Below, in pieces: positions 25,162-33,613 of a stretch of DNA of 64,000 nt; position 1 is the stretch's first letter, and each line of letters begins with the position of its first letter. The DNA lies in the NCBI RefSeq assembly GCF_009915685.1, contig NZ_JAABLP010000003.1, one strand, 5' to 3'. This DNA is from Pannonibacter tanglangensis (GTDB lineage Bacteria > Pseudomonadota > Alphaproteobacteria > Rhizobiales > Stappiaceae). A program made the translations under genes and the position numbers. The notes under the pieces are model-generated. The model had not been told where the DNA came from and did not search any database. It saw only the letters and a program-made list of their open reading frames with translations.

Positions 25162-25177
25162 GTGCGATATTACGCAC
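25162..25177. promoter_or_regulatory. Palindrome GTGCG-N6-CGCAC upstream of coxB
   Basis: A 16-bp inverted repeat with AT-rich centre (ATATTA), about 246 bp upstream of the coxB start. Candidate operator; regulator unknown. Confidence 0.4.
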
Positions 25178-25329
25178 AAACCCGAATATACCGCGATGTG
25201 CCTGCGTTGACAGCGACGTTCTGACGCAGGCCCCTTGCAGCACCCCGAGGCAGCGCACAGAAACCACAAGAATCCTTGTCCTGCAACGGGTTTGTCGGCG
25301 TCGTTCGGTCGCGCTCCCCGACAGTTTGG

Positions 25330-25343
25330 TTGATCCTCGTCAA
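25330..25343. promoter_or_regulatory. FNR/FixK-like box 1
   Basis: TTGATCCTCGTCAA, half sites TTGAT and GTCAA, one base away from the TTGAT-N4-ATCAA consensus. Lies in the divergent cox/ialB-like regulatory region, 23 bp from box 2. Confidence 0.55.
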
Positions 25344-25352
25344 ATCTGCCGT

Positions 25353-25366
25353 TTGATCCTGGTCAA
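25353..25366. promoter_or_regulatory. FNR/FixK-like box 2
   Basis: TTGATCCTGGTCAA, again one base from the consensus. Box centres are 23 bp apart, about two helical turns, so two dimers could bind on nearly the same face. Oxygen control of the aa3 oxidase by an FnrN/FixK-type regulator is the obvious hypothesis. Confidence 0.55.
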
Positions 25367-25553
25367 GGTGCCGGCCGCGGCGACAGGCCATCCGTCCCCT
25401 TTTGCGCGGCGGCCTTAATCCTGCCCGGAAAGGCAGGGAAGAAGCTGAAAGCGGACTGGAACGAGGGCGCTGCCTGCGGCTATCCTTGCAGCCAGATGCA
25501 TTCCTGATTCGAGCGCGGGCCGAGGCCCAGAACATCCGTCCGGAGGACATTCC

Positions 25554-26084
25554 TTGCCCAGCACTTATGCCCGCTCCCTTCCCCTGGTGGCCCGGATGCT
25601 TGCCGGCCTTGCCATCGGCGTGGCCGGTCTGGCCGGTGCCGTCCCGGCCCTCGCGCAGGGCGAGGTCAAGGCCGTGCATGGCGACTGGCAGATGCGTTGC
25701 GACACGCCTCCGGGTGCTGCCAGCGAACAGTGCGCGCTGATCCAGAACGTCACGGCGGAAGACCGCGAGAACGTCGGCCTGTCGGTGATCGTGCTGAAGA
25801 CCGCGGACAAGCAGGCCAAGATCCTGCGCGTGCTGGCCCCGCTCGGCGTGCTGCTGCCGTCCGGGCTCGGCCTTCGCGTCGACGATGCCGACATCGGCCG
25901 TGCCGGTTTCGTGCGCTGCCTGCCCAACGGCTGCATTGCCGAGGTGATCCTGCAGGACGACCTGGTCGGCAAGATGAAGGGCGGCAAGCAGGCGACCTTC
26001 ATCATCTTCCAGACGCCGGAAGAAGGGATCGGCATTCCGATTTCCCTGAACGGCTTCTCGGCCGGCTTCGACGCCCTGCCGTAA
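25554..26084 (+). CDS. Invasion-associated locus B (IalB) family protein
   Basis: Exported protein of 176 residues with a signal peptide ending AVPALAQG (about residue 35). The mature domain has the IalB pattern: HGDWQMRCDTPP...EQCALIQ and FVRCLPNGCIAEV give four Cys in two pairs, followed by the GKQATFIIFQTPEEGIGIPISLNGFSAGFDAL C-terminal block. TTG start, supported by GGAGG 8 nt upstream; an internal ATG at 25596 would cut the signal peptide. The family was named in Bartonella for erythrocyte invasion, but it is widespread in free-living Rhizobiales and its molecular role is unknown. Confidence 0.9.
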   Translation: MPSTYARSLPLVARMLAGLAIGVAGLAGAVPALAQGEVKAVHGDWQMRCDTPPGAASEQCALIQNVTAEDRENVGLSVIVLKTADKQAKILRVLAPLGVLLPSGLGLRVDDADIGRAGFVRCLPNGCIAEVILQDDLVGKMKGGKQATFIIFQTPEEGIGIPISLNGFSAGFDALP

Positions 26085-26138
26085 GGCACGACCTAAAGTC
26101 CCGCTCCGGCGGGCGTTAGACTGCTGACAAACCCTCTG

Positions 26139-26335
26139 TTGTCATCCCGGCCAAGCTGAGCGGTCAGCGAAGCGCCGAGCCGGGATCAAGAAGTCAGTCG
26201 CGCGAAGCGCGCCACAGTTGATCCGGTGGAACCCGTATCGGTTCGGTTTGTTTTTGAGCTCGCACAGCTCGCACAGACCTGCTGGATCCCGGATCTACGG
26301 TTCGCTAACGCTCACCTTGTCCGGAATGACGACAA
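26139..26335. repeat. Dispersed intergenic repeat, copy 1
   Basis: About 197 bp with complementary ends: TTGTCATCCCGG on the left and CCGGAATGACGACAA on the right. Internal blocks (CAGCGAAGCGC, CTGCTGGATCCCGG, CTTGTCCGGAATGACG) recur with changes in copy 2 at 31070-31223. Gene-free; it separates the ialB-like gene from the convergent antiporter gene. Confidence 0.75.
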
Positions 26336-26376
26336 CGGACTGAAGCCCCCCTCCCGCTCCGGAGGGGTGTTCCGCC

Positions 26377-28179
26377 TCACGGGTCCTGGTCGGAACCGGG
26401 GCCGGCCGGTCCCGCCGGACGACGTGGCGTGACGGCATGGAGCCGGTCGTTGCCGGCGTCCTCGCCCTGCTCCAGCTGCAGGGCCATGCGCTCGCCGTCG
26501 CGCCGGCGCACATCCTCCTCGATCTGGGCAATGCGATCCGGCGGGATGCCGAGACCGGCAAGGGCCGCGCGGCCGAAGGCGAGGCTCGATTCGAAGGTCT
26601 CGCGGATCTGGTACTCGACGCCGAGCCGGGTCAGGGCGAGCGCGTGGTGACGGTTGGTCGCCCGACAGTAGAGCCGCGCCGCCGGATTGAGCCGTCGGAG
26701 TGCCAGGATGGCCTGCTGCATCACGGTCTCGCTCTCGACGCAGAGCGCGATCATCGCCGCATCGGCCGCGCCGGCGGCCGAGAGCACGTCCTGCCGGGTG
26801 GCATCGCCATAGGACACGCGATAGCCGAGCGCGCGGGCATAGGCGAGACGGTCGGGGTCATTGTCGATGGCGGTGACGGCCAGGCCCTCGGAGGTCAGGA
26901 TCTGCGCGACCGTGCGTCCGAACCGGCCGAAGCCGACAATGAGCACGACCGGCACCGCCGCCCCGAAGCTCTCGACCACCGCATGGCCCCCGCCCGCCGG
27001 CTGCAGCCGCGCGGCGACACGGTCGAGGCCGAGACAGGCCAGCGGGGTGAACAGCATGGACAGGATGACCGTCGCGGTCAGCAGGCTCGCCAGATCGGGC
27101 GCGATCACGCCCTTGAGCACGGCGGCGGAAAACAGCACGAAGGCAAACTCGCCCCCCTGCGGCAGGGTGACGGCAATGCGCAGCGCGTCGGCATTGGTGG
27201 ACCCGAACAGGCGCGCCAGCCCCCAGAGCACCGCGCCCTTCACCAGCATCAGGACGGGAACCGCCAGGGCCACCAGATGCCAGGCGCCGGCGAGATAGCC
27301 AAGGTCCAGCGACATGCCCACGGCGACGAAGAAGAGCCCCATCAGCAAGGACCGGAAGGGCTCGATGTCCGCCTCGAGCGTGTGGCGGAAGCTCGATTCG
27401 GCCAGCAGCACACCGGCCAGAAAGGCCCCCAGCGCCATCGACAGGCCGACCATCTGCATGATGCCGGCACTGCCGAGCGCCACGAGAAGGGCCGCAGCCA
27501 GCATGACCTCCCGGGCCCGGCTGCGGGCCAGAACCAGAAAGACCGGCGACACCAGGTAGCGACCGGCAAGGATCACCGCGACCACGGCCAGAACCGTCAC
27601 GCCGACTTCCGCAAGCGCCGATCCGGAGGCCGGTCCGGCCCCTGCCGGCGCCAGAATGGCAACAAGGGCCAAGAGCGGCACGATGGCGATGTCCTGGAAC
27701 AGCAGGATGGCAAAGCCGCGCTGGCCATAGGGCGTGGCGAGCTGTCCCCGCTCCTGCAGGATTTGCAGCGCGAAGGCGGTCGATGAGAGAGCAAGGCCAA
27801 GACCGGCGATGAGGGCGGGCGGCCAGCTTGCCCCGGCGCCCCGGAGCAGCAGGGTCAGGAGCGCGCCGGTGACCAGCACCTGGGCACCGCCCAGGCCCAG
27901 GATGTCACGGCGCATCCGCCACAACCGGCCGGCATCCAGCTCCAGCCCGATCATGAACAGGAGCAGGACCACGCCCAGCTCGGCAACCGGCAGGATGGCG
28001 TCCGCCGCGCCGAAGGCATTGAGCCCGTAGGGACCGATGGCAAGCCCGGCCGCGAGGTAGCCCACCACCGAACCCAGCCCGAGACGGCGGGCGAGCGGCA
28101 CGGCAACCACCGTTGCCGCCAGGAACAGGATGGCTTCGTTGAAGAGGGGCGGCGCAGCTTCAGCGGCCATCGTCGTCAT
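26377..28179 (-). CDS. KefB/KefC-type monovalent cation:proton antiporter with TrkA-N domain
   Basis: CPA2-family antiporter of 600 residues. The first about 390 residues hold twelve or so hydrophobic helices with LGSVVGYLAAGLAIGPYGL, LLLFMIGLELDAGRLW, GLALSSTAFALQIL and FLAGVLLAESSFRH. A cytoplasmic RCK/TrkA-N Rossmann domain follows (VVLIVGFGRFGRTVAQIL, about 415-432; AIDNDPDRLAYARALGYRVSYGDA). The C-terminal tail is acidic then Pro/Gly rich. Similar to the glutathione-gated potassium efflux systems; no separate KefF/KefG gene is seen here, so the gating ligand is unknown. Confidence 0.93.
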   Translation of the reverse strand: MTTMAAEAAPPLFNEAILFLAATVVAVPLARRLGLGSVVGYLAAGLAIGPYGLNAFGAADAILPVAELGVVLLLFMIGLELDAGRLWRMRRDILGLGGAQVLVTGALLTLLLRGAGASWPPALIAGLGLALSSTAFALQILQERGQLATPYGQRGFAILLFQDIAIVPLLALVAILAPAGAGPASGSALAEVGVTVLAVVAVILAGRYLVSPVFLVLARSRAREVMLAAALLVALGSAGIMQMVGLSMALGAFLAGVLLAESSFRHTLEADIEPFRSLLMGLFFVAVGMSLDLGYLAGAWHLVALAVPVLMLVKGAVLWGLARLFGSTNADALRIAVTLPQGGEFAFVLFSAAVLKGVIAPDLASLLTATVILSMLFTPLACLGLDRVAARLQPAGGGHAVVESFGAAVPVVLIVGFGRFGRTVAQILTSEGLAVTAIDNDPDRLAYARALGYRVSYGDATRQDVLSAAGAADAAMIALCVESETVMQQAILALRRLNPAARLYCRATNRHHALALTRLGVEYQIRETFESSLAFGRAALAGLGIPPDRIAQIEEDVRRRDGERMALQLEQGEDAGNDRLHAVTPRRPAGPAGPGSDQDP

Positions 28180-28294
28180 GCTCCCGGCTTGGGGTCAGCC
28201 CTTGCAGGCAACGGGGCTGGCCGCCACGATCACAGCCGTCAAGCCCCCGGTTGACCTGTCTTGCCGCATCTGCGGCCGGGATCGCAAGCCTGCG

Positions 28295-28345
28295 GACCGG
28301 TTAGGCCCAGACCGGTTAGGCCCAGACCGGTGAGACACGGACCGG
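28295..28345. repeat. 15-bp minisatellite between the antiporter and HAD genes
   Basis: GACCGGTTAGGCCCA occurs twice in tandem (28295, 28310), followed by diverged units GACCGGTGAGACAC and GGACCGGGGAAACCC. It lies in the 228-bp gap between the two genes; no gene seen there. Confidence 0.75.
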
Positions 28346-28407
28346 GGAAACCCGGATCAGTGAAACCCGGCCCGGCGGATGCGCATGTGGCGCCCAGCGC
28401 GCCCGGC

Positions 28408-29043
28408 TCACACCTCGAAATCGAGTGCCCGCAGGGCGCGGCGGAGACCGTCCGGGGTCTCGTAGAGATGAGCGATGAGGCCCGCGGCCTCGGCGCCTTC
28501 GATGTTCTCCGGCCGGTCGTCGATGAAGAAGGTCCGGCGCGGATCGTGGCCGTAGCGGGCGCAGATGCGCAGGAACACGTCGGGATCGGGCTTGCGCGCA
28601 CCGAACTCCGCCGAGACGTGGGACTTTTCGCCGAAGATCTCGACCGCCTCGGGCGCACAGACCGGCAGGGCCGCCTTCAGCAGCATGCCGTTGTTGGTCA
28701 GGAGCGCGGCGTCGGCCTGTTCGGCGGCCGCACTCGCCAGGGCCAGCGCCGCCGGCCGGGGCCGCATCATCGCGGCACGGATGGCGGTCCAGGTGCCGGC
28801 GTCGATCGGATGACCGAGCCGCTCGGCAAAGCCGGCGAGATAGGCCTCCGGCGTTGCCGGGTCCCCGGCTTCCGCCGCCGTCTCCCAGCCCGAGTGCCAG
28901 ATGGCGTGCTCGAACGTCTCCCGTCCCCGGCCCGTCAACCGTTCCAGCGCCGCGATGCGGACCTCGTGGTCGAAGTCGTAGAGCACATCGTCCATGTCGA
29001 ACAGGACGAAGGAAACGGCGCGGGCGTCCCGGATCAGCGGCAT
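28408..29043 (-). CDS. HAD-superfamily hydrolase (subfamily IA)
   Basis: Phosphatase-type HAD protein of 211 residues. Motif I is FVLFDMDDVLYDFD (nucleophile Asp about residue 16), motif II LLTNNG, and motif III/IV GARKPDPDVFLRIC and TFFIDDRPENIEGA. The cap is helical, as in the IA group that includes phosphoglycolate phosphatase-like and epoxide hydrolase N-terminal domain enzymes. It starts 2 nt after the tldD stop, so it is probably co-expressed. Substrate unknown. Confidence 0.92.
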   Translation of the reverse strand: MPLIRDARAVSFVLFDMDDVLYDFDHEVRIAALERLTGRGRETFEHAIWHSGWETAAEAGDPATPEAYLAGFAERLGHPIDAGTWTAIRAAMMRPRPAALALASAAAEQADAALLTNNGMLLKAALPVCAPEAVEIFGEKSHVSAEFGARKPDPDVFLRICARYGHDPRRTFFIDDRPENIEGAEAAGLIAHLYETPDGLRRALRALDFEV

Positions 29044-29045
29044 CG

Positions 29046-30479
29046 TCAGACCGCCGTGCCGCCGATGGTCATGGCGTTGATGCGCATCGACGGCTGGCCG
29101 ACCCCCACCGGAACGCCCTGGCCCTGCTTGCCGCAGGTGCCGAGGCCGGGGTCGAGCTTCATGTCGTTGCCGATCATGGTGACACGGGTCAGGGCATCCG
29201 GCCCGTTGCCGATCAGCATGGCGCCCTTCACCGGCGCGCCGATCTTGCCGTCCTCGATGCGGTAGGCTTCGGTGCAGGAGAAGACGAACTTGCCGGAGGT
29301 GATGTCCACCTGCCCGCCGCCGAAGGACGCGGCGAAGATGCCGTTCCTGACCGACGCGAGGATTTCCGCCGGGTCCTTGTCGCCGCCCAGCATCACCGTG
29401 TTGGTCATGCGCGGCATGGGGATGTGGGCGTAGGACTGCCGGCGGCCGTTGCCGGTGGGCGCCATGCCCATCAGCCGGGCATTCTGGCGGTCCTGCATGT
29501 AGCCGACGAGGATGCCGTCCTCGATCAGCGTCGTGCGGCTGGACGGGGTGCCCTCATCGTCGACGGTGATGGAGCCGCGCCGGTCGGCAATGGTGCCGTC
29601 ATCGACGATGGTGACGCCGGGAGCGGCAACGCGCTGGCCCATCAGCCCGGCGAAGGCCGAGGTCTTCTTGCGGTTGAAGTCGCCCTCCAGCCCATGACCC
29701 ACCGCTTCATGCAGCAGGATGCCGGGCCAGCCGGGCCCGAGCACCACATCGAAGGTGCCGGCGGGCGCTGGCACGGCCTCGAGGTTGACGAGCGCCTGCC
29801 GCAGCGCCTCGTCCACGCCGGCCTGCCAGGTCTCGGGGGTGATGAAGCGCTCGAACCCCTCGCGGCCACCGCAGCCGAAGGATCCGGCCTCCATGCGGTC
29901 ACCGGAGGCGGCAATCACGGAGATCGACAGCCGCACCATCGGCCGGATGTCGCGGACCCGGTGGCCGTCGGCACGCAGGATGTCGACGACCTGCCACGAG
30001 CCGGCAATCGATGCGGACACCTGCCGCACACGCGGATCACGCGCCCGGGCGTAGGCGTCGATCTCCTGCAGCAGCTTCACCTTGTCCTCGAAGCTCGGGC
30101 TCGCCAGCGGATTGAGATCGGCATAGAGGCGGGTGTTGGTGCGGGCCGGGGCCGCGGCGTAGCTGCCGGCGTGGCCGGACTTCACGGCGGCCACCGCATC
30201 GGCGGCCCGCTTCAGGGCCGCGGCCGAAATCTCGCCGGAATGGGCATAGCCCGCCGCTTCGCCAACCACGGCGCGCAGGCCGAACCCCTGGGCGGTGTCG
30301 TAACTGGCGGACTTCAGCCGGCCGTTGTCGAAGACCAGCCCCTCGGACTGGCGGTACTCGACGAAAAGCTCGCCGTCATCGGCGCCGGCGAGCGCGTCGG
30401 CCGTGAGACGGCGGGCGGTTTCCAGCCCAAGGCCGGAGGCCTCCAGCAGGTCAGGGACGGAGGCGTGGATCTGGCTCAT
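29046..30479 (-). CDS. tldD: Metalloprotease TldD
   Basis: Zinc-dependent subunit of the TldD/TldE heterodimer that degrades unfolded peptides and matures modified peptides. It has 477 residues from the ATG at 30479 (AAAGG upstream). The zinc motif HEAVGHGLEGDFNRK (HExxxH, about residues 235-249) is present, together with the C-terminal TSGKFVFSCTEAYRIEDGKIGAPVKGAMLIGNG and DPGLGTCGKQGQGVPVGVGQPS blocks. Its partner pmbA (tldE) lies 5 kb away on the same strand with lipid A genes between them. Confidence 0.97.
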   Translation of the reverse strand: MSQIHASVPDLLEASGLGLETARRLTADALAGADDGELFVEYRQSEGLVFDNGRLKSASYDTAQGFGLRAVVGEAAGYAHSGEISAAALKRAADAVAAVKSGHAGSYAAAPARTNTRLYADLNPLASPSFEDKVKLLQEIDAYARARDPRVRQVSASIAGSWQVVDILRADGHRVRDIRPMVRLSISVIAASGDRMEAGSFGCGGREGFERFITPETWQAGVDEALRQALVNLEAVPAPAGTFDVVLGPGWPGILLHEAVGHGLEGDFNRKKTSAFAGLMGQRVAAPGVTIVDDGTIADRRGSITVDDEGTPSSRTTLIEDGILVGYMQDRQNARLMGMAPTGNGRRQSYAHIPMPRMTNTVMLGGDKDPAEILASVRNGIFAASFGGGQVDITSGKFVFSCTEAYRIEDGKIGAPVKGAMLIGNGPDALTRVTMIGNDMKLDPGLGTCGKQGQGVPVGVGQPSMRINAMTIGGTAV

Positions 30480-30683
30480 CGGTAACCTTTCCGGACTGCG
30501 GGACGACGACACGGGCAGCCGGACCGGCGGACCCTGACCAGCAAGCTGGCCAACCGCCTGGCCCCCTATCTGGCGGGCGTCGGCACCGGCTGTCGTTCAT
30601 GGCTCCTAACATAGCCCTTTCGGCCGCGATTTCACCCCCGACCGCCACCGGTAATCCCCGGGCTTGTTGCCGCGCCGCCGACG

Positions 30684-30728
30684 CGGCTGGCAGGTGGGCT
30701 GGCGAGAGGGCTGGCATGACGGCTGGCA
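30684..30728. repeat. GGCTGGCA minisatellite upstream of the DUF2093 gene
   Basis: GGCTGGC recurs at 30684, 30697, 30709 and 30721, the last three with an exact 12-nt period. It lies in the 326-bp gap (30480-30805) between divergent tldD and the DUF2093 gene; the rest of the gap holds no recognisable feature beyond presumed promoters. Confidence 0.65.
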
Positions 30729-30805
30729 ACAACGCCAATTGACCCCGGAGGCCACCTCCCGCATAACCGGCAAACCATGAGATTGGCAGACTGCGAGGGA
30801 CGCCG

Positions 30806-31030
30806 ATGAACCGCTATGAAACGCCGCGCGTGCCGGGCGAGGCCCGCATCCGTTACCTTGACGGCGACTATCAGGTCGAGGCGCCGGGCACGTTCGTGCG
30901 CTGCGTCGTCACGGGCAAGGCCATCCCGCTTGACGAGCTGAAATACTGGAGCGTCGAGCGGCAGGAAGCCTATGTCGATGCCGAGGCTGCCTACAGCCGC
31001 TTCCTGCAGTTCGAGGGCAAGGCCGGCTGA
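30806..31030 (+). CDS. DUF2093 domain protein
   Basis: Small conserved protein (74 residues) found almost only in Rhizobiales and relatives, usually next to tldD and lpxK as here. It begins MNRYETPRVPGEARIRYLDGDYQVEAPG, has one Cys pair-free core with FVRCVVTGKAIPLDELKYWSVERQEAYVDAEA, and ends FEGKAG. The CxxTGxxI pattern recalls a degenerate zinc ribbon, but only one Cys is present. The ATG is preceded by GAGGGACGCCG. Function unknown. Confidence 0.9.
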   Translation: MNRYETPRVPGEARIRYLDGDYQVEAPGTFVRCVVTGKAIPLDELKYWSVERQEAYVDAEAAYSRFLQFEGKAG

Positions 31031-31069
31031 TCTGCACCTGCACGCCCCGAATTGCAAAGCCTCTCCAGC

Positions 31070-31223
31070 CTCATCCCGGACCAGCTGGGCGCCAGCGAAG
31101 CGCAAAAAGACAATCAGGGCCGCAACTCCGATCGGTGAGGCATGAGGCGCTCGCCCGCGCTCGCCCGGAACTGCTGGAGTCCGGCTCTGCGGGTCGCCAT
31201 CGCTCCCCTTGTCCAGAATGACG
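31070..31223. repeat. Dispersed intergenic repeat, copy 2
   Basis: Begins CTCATCCCGGACCAGC and ends CTTGTCCAGAATGACG. It shares the end blocks and the internal CAGCGAAGCGC and CTGCTGGAGTCCGGCTCT-type blocks with 26139-26335, but is shorter by about 40 bp in the middle. Lies between the convergent DUF2093 gene and lpxK. Confidence 0.7.
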
Positions 31224-31274
31224 CGGACCCGTCCCTGCCGGGATGGTGCGTCAACCAATCAATGCTGATCCGCC

Positions 31275-32297
31275 TCAGGCCCGGAACGCCCGCCGGCGCA
31301 AGGCGTCCGCCACCAGTTGCTGCAGCCGGTCCTCCGGCTCGACGGCGAGCGTGACCCGAAGCACGTCGCTTTCCTTGGCCAGCCAGTGGAAGATCTCGCC
31401 GTCGCTTGCCTCGATGCGCGCCATGTCCTTGGCGGTGGTGACAAGCTGGAGCCCGGCCGCCTCGGCGCGGGTGATCAGGTCGCGGGCCTCGTCCTCGCGG
31501 AAGGCGTGGTGATCGGCGAAGGACCGGGTCTCGCGCAGATCGGCGCCGAGCCGGCGCAGGGTGTCGAAGAACTTCTCGGGCCGGCCGATGCCGGCATAGG
31601 CCAGCACGGGCAGACCCTCGAAGCGCCGGGTGTCCTCGGGCTCGATCCTTGCCCGCAGCACGGGCAAGGCCCGGCGGGCCGCCCGGTGGATGACCGGATC
31701 GGCGCGATCCCCCTCCCCGACCACGACCAGCGCATCGGCCCGCAGGATCTGGCTGCCGAGCGGTGCCCTGAGCGGTCCGGCCGGCAGGACGAAGCCGTTG
31801 CCCGTTCCGACGGCCGCATCCACCAGCGCGAAGGTCAGATCCTTGTGCAGGGCCGGGTTCTGGAAGCCGTCGTCCATCAGGATCAGGTCGGCATCGAGGG
31901 TTTCCGCAAGGCGGGCGCCCGCGGCCCGGTCGGCCGCAACGATGGTCGGCGCAGCCCGGGCGAGCAGGAAGGCCTCGTCGCCCACCTGGCCGCTGGTGTG
32001 ATGGTCCGGATCGACCCTGAGCGGACCGCGCTCCCGCCCGCCGTAGCCGCGCAGCAGGAACACGGGACGATGGCCACCGGCCTGCAGCAGGGCGGCCAGC
32101 CTCAGGGCAAAGGGGGTCTTGCCGGTGCCGCCGACGGTGAAATTGCCGATGCAGACGACGGGCAGCCGGCTCTCATAGGCGGGACGTGCCAGCATGCGGC
32201 GGCCGGCGATGGCGCCATAGACGAGGGCCGCCGGTGCCAGAAGCGCGGCCCGGAGGCTGAGCCCCGGCTGCCACCAGAAGGCTGGCGCGGTCTTCAT
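31275..32297 (-). CDS. lpxK: Tetraacyldisaccharide 4'-kinase
   Basis: Phosphorylates the 4' position of the lipid A disaccharide at the inner membrane. The 340 residues begin with a membrane-associated segment (LLAPAALVYGAIAGRRM), then the P-loop PVVCIGNFTVGGTGKTPFALRLA (about residues 46-68), FLLRGYGGRERGP, DEAFLLAR and LILMDDGFQNPALHKD. Its ATG overlaps the waaA stop by one base (TGATG), so the two are translationally coupled. Confidence 0.97.
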   Translation of the reverse strand: MKTAPAFWWQPGLSLRAALLAPAALVYGAIAGRRMLARPAYESRLPVVCIGNFTVGGTGKTPFALRLAALLQAGGHRPVFLLRGYGGRERGPLRVDPDHHTSGQVGDEAFLLARAAPTIVAADRAAGARLAETLDADLILMDDGFQNPALHKDLTFALVDAAVGTGNGFVLPAGPLRAPLGSQILRADALVVVGEGDRADPVIHRAARRALPVLRARIEPEDTRRFEGLPVLAYAGIGRPEKFFDTLRRLGADLRETRSFADHHAFREDEARDLITRAEAAGLQLVTTAKDMARIEASDGEIFHWLAKESDVLRVTLAVEPEDRLQQLVADALRRRAFRA

Positions 32298-33613
32298 CAG
32301 GCGTCTCCCGGCTTCCCGTCGCTCGCTGCAGGGTAGAGGAAGGGCTGGAGTTCGTCCAACGTGCGCTTCAGCGCACCGGCGCCTTCGCCGGACACGGCCC
32401 GGGCGCGGGCGGCCATGGCCGCCGCAGCGACAGGATCACGCAGCAGCCCGTCGAGGGCAGCAGCCAGCCCTGCCGGCTCATCCACCCGCAGCGACGCCTG
32501 CCCGTCCCAGAGATCGCGGTAGAGGGCCCGGGCATTGGCCACATGCGGGCCGGTGATGAGCGGGACGCCGAGCTGGGCGGGCTCCACCGGATTGTGCCCC
32601 CCGACGAGCGCGAAGGAGCCGCCAAGGAAGACTGCCCGGGCAAGCCGCAGCGCGACCCCCATCTCGCCGAGCGTGTCGACAAGATAGACGCTGTCGTCGG
32701 GACCGGGCAGCTCGCCGGCCGAGCGGCGGGCGTGCCCGAGGCGGCGGGCCTGCAGCATGGCCGCAACCTCATCGCCGCGGGCGGGATGGCGCGGCATCAG
32801 CAGCAACAGGAGGTCCGGGTGTCTGGCGCTGAGGTCCTCGTGGGCGTCGAGGGCGATTTCCTCCTCGCCCGGATGGGTGGAGGCCGCCAGCCAGACGGTA
32901 CGCCCGTCAAGACGGCCGGACAGGGCAGCAAGCGCCGCGGGATCGGCCGATGGCGGCTCCGCGTCATACTTCAGGTTGCCGGGCGAGCGGACGGCCGCGA
33001 TGCCGAGCTGGCGGTAGCGCGCCGCATCCGGCTGGCTCTGGGCCAGACACAGGTCGACGCAGGAGAACAGGGCCCGCGCGATGCGCCCGGCCCGACGCCA
33101 GCCGACGAAGGAGCGGGCCGACATGCGGCCGTTGACGATCACAAGCGGAATGCCGCGCAGGGCCAGGAGGGAAAAGGTCGAGGGCCACAGCTCGGACTCC
33201 ACCACCAGCGCCAGGTCCGGTCGCCAGTGGTCGAGGAACCGGGTCACGAGCTGCGGCGCGTCGAAGGGGGAAAACTGGTGGATCGCGCCGGCCGGCAGGC
33301 GCTGCGCGGCGATCTCCGCCGAGGTCCGGGTCACGGTCGTCAGCAGGACCGCGTGGCCGTCGGCCGTGAGCCGCTCGACCAGCGGCAGGATGGAGTTGGT
33401 TTCGCCGACGCTGGCGGCATGGATCCAGACGAGCCGGCCCTCCGGGCGAGGCGCAGCTGCAAAGCCGAAGCGTTCGGCGCTGCGGGCAGGGTCTTCCTTG
33501 CCGGCCTTCAGTCGCGAGGCATGGATCAGCCGCAGGATGGGGAGGGCCAGACTGGCGAGCAGGCGCCAGGAGCGCAGGGTCAGGGAACGGGCAACCTTGT
33601 CCCGATCAGCCAT
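32297..33613 (-). CDS. waaA: 3-deoxy-D-manno-octulosonic acid transferase
   Basis: Adds Kdo residue(s) to lipid IV-A in the inner membrane. It has 438 residues starting MADRDKVARSLTLRSWRLL. The family blocks are GRLVWIHAASVGETNSILPLVERL (catalytic Glu, about residues 60-83), FSPFDAPQLVTRFLDHWRPDLALVVESELWPS, GNLKYD, WLAASTHPGEEEIALDAH and FLGGSFALVGGHNPVEPAQ. ATG at 33613, overlapping the upstream acyltransferase by 8 nt; a longer frame upstream overlaps that gene and has no similarity. Confidence 0.97.
   Translation of the reverse strand: MADRDKVARSLTLRSWRLLASLALPILRLIHASRLKAGKEDPARSAERFGFAAAPRPEGRLVWIHAASVGETNSILPLVERLTADGHAVLLTTVTRTSAEIAAQRLPAGAIHQFSPFDAPQLVTRFLDHWRPDLALVVESELWPSTFSLLALRGIPLVIVNGRMSARSFVGWRRAGRIARALFSCVDLCLAQSQPDAARYRQLGIAAVRSPGNLKYDAEPPSADPAALAALSGRLDGRTVWLAASTHPGEEEIALDAHEDLSARHPDLLLLLMPRHPARGDEVAAMLQARRLGHARRSAGELPGPDDSVYLVDTLGEMGVALRLARAVFLGGSFALVGGHNPVEPAQLGVPLITGPHVANARALYRDLWDGQASLRVDEPAGLAAALDGLLRDPVAAAAMAARARAVSGEGAGALKRTLDELQPFLYPAASDGKPGDA

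Larger units (their letters stand above)
24917..25553. promoter_or_regulatory. Divergent regulatory region between coxB and the ialB-like gene
   Basis: No gene is supported in these 637 bp. The region must hold the cox operon promoter (minus) and the promoter of the ialB-like gene (plus). Candidate operators listed separately are two FNR/FixK-like boxes and one GTGCG-N6-CGCAC palindrome. I could not place a convincing -35/-10 pair. Confidence 0.6.

Noticed and set aside
26348..26367. CCCCTCC/GGAGGGG hairpin as terminator of the antiporter gene
   Set aside because: Only 7 bp and no T-run on the minus strand; too weak to list.
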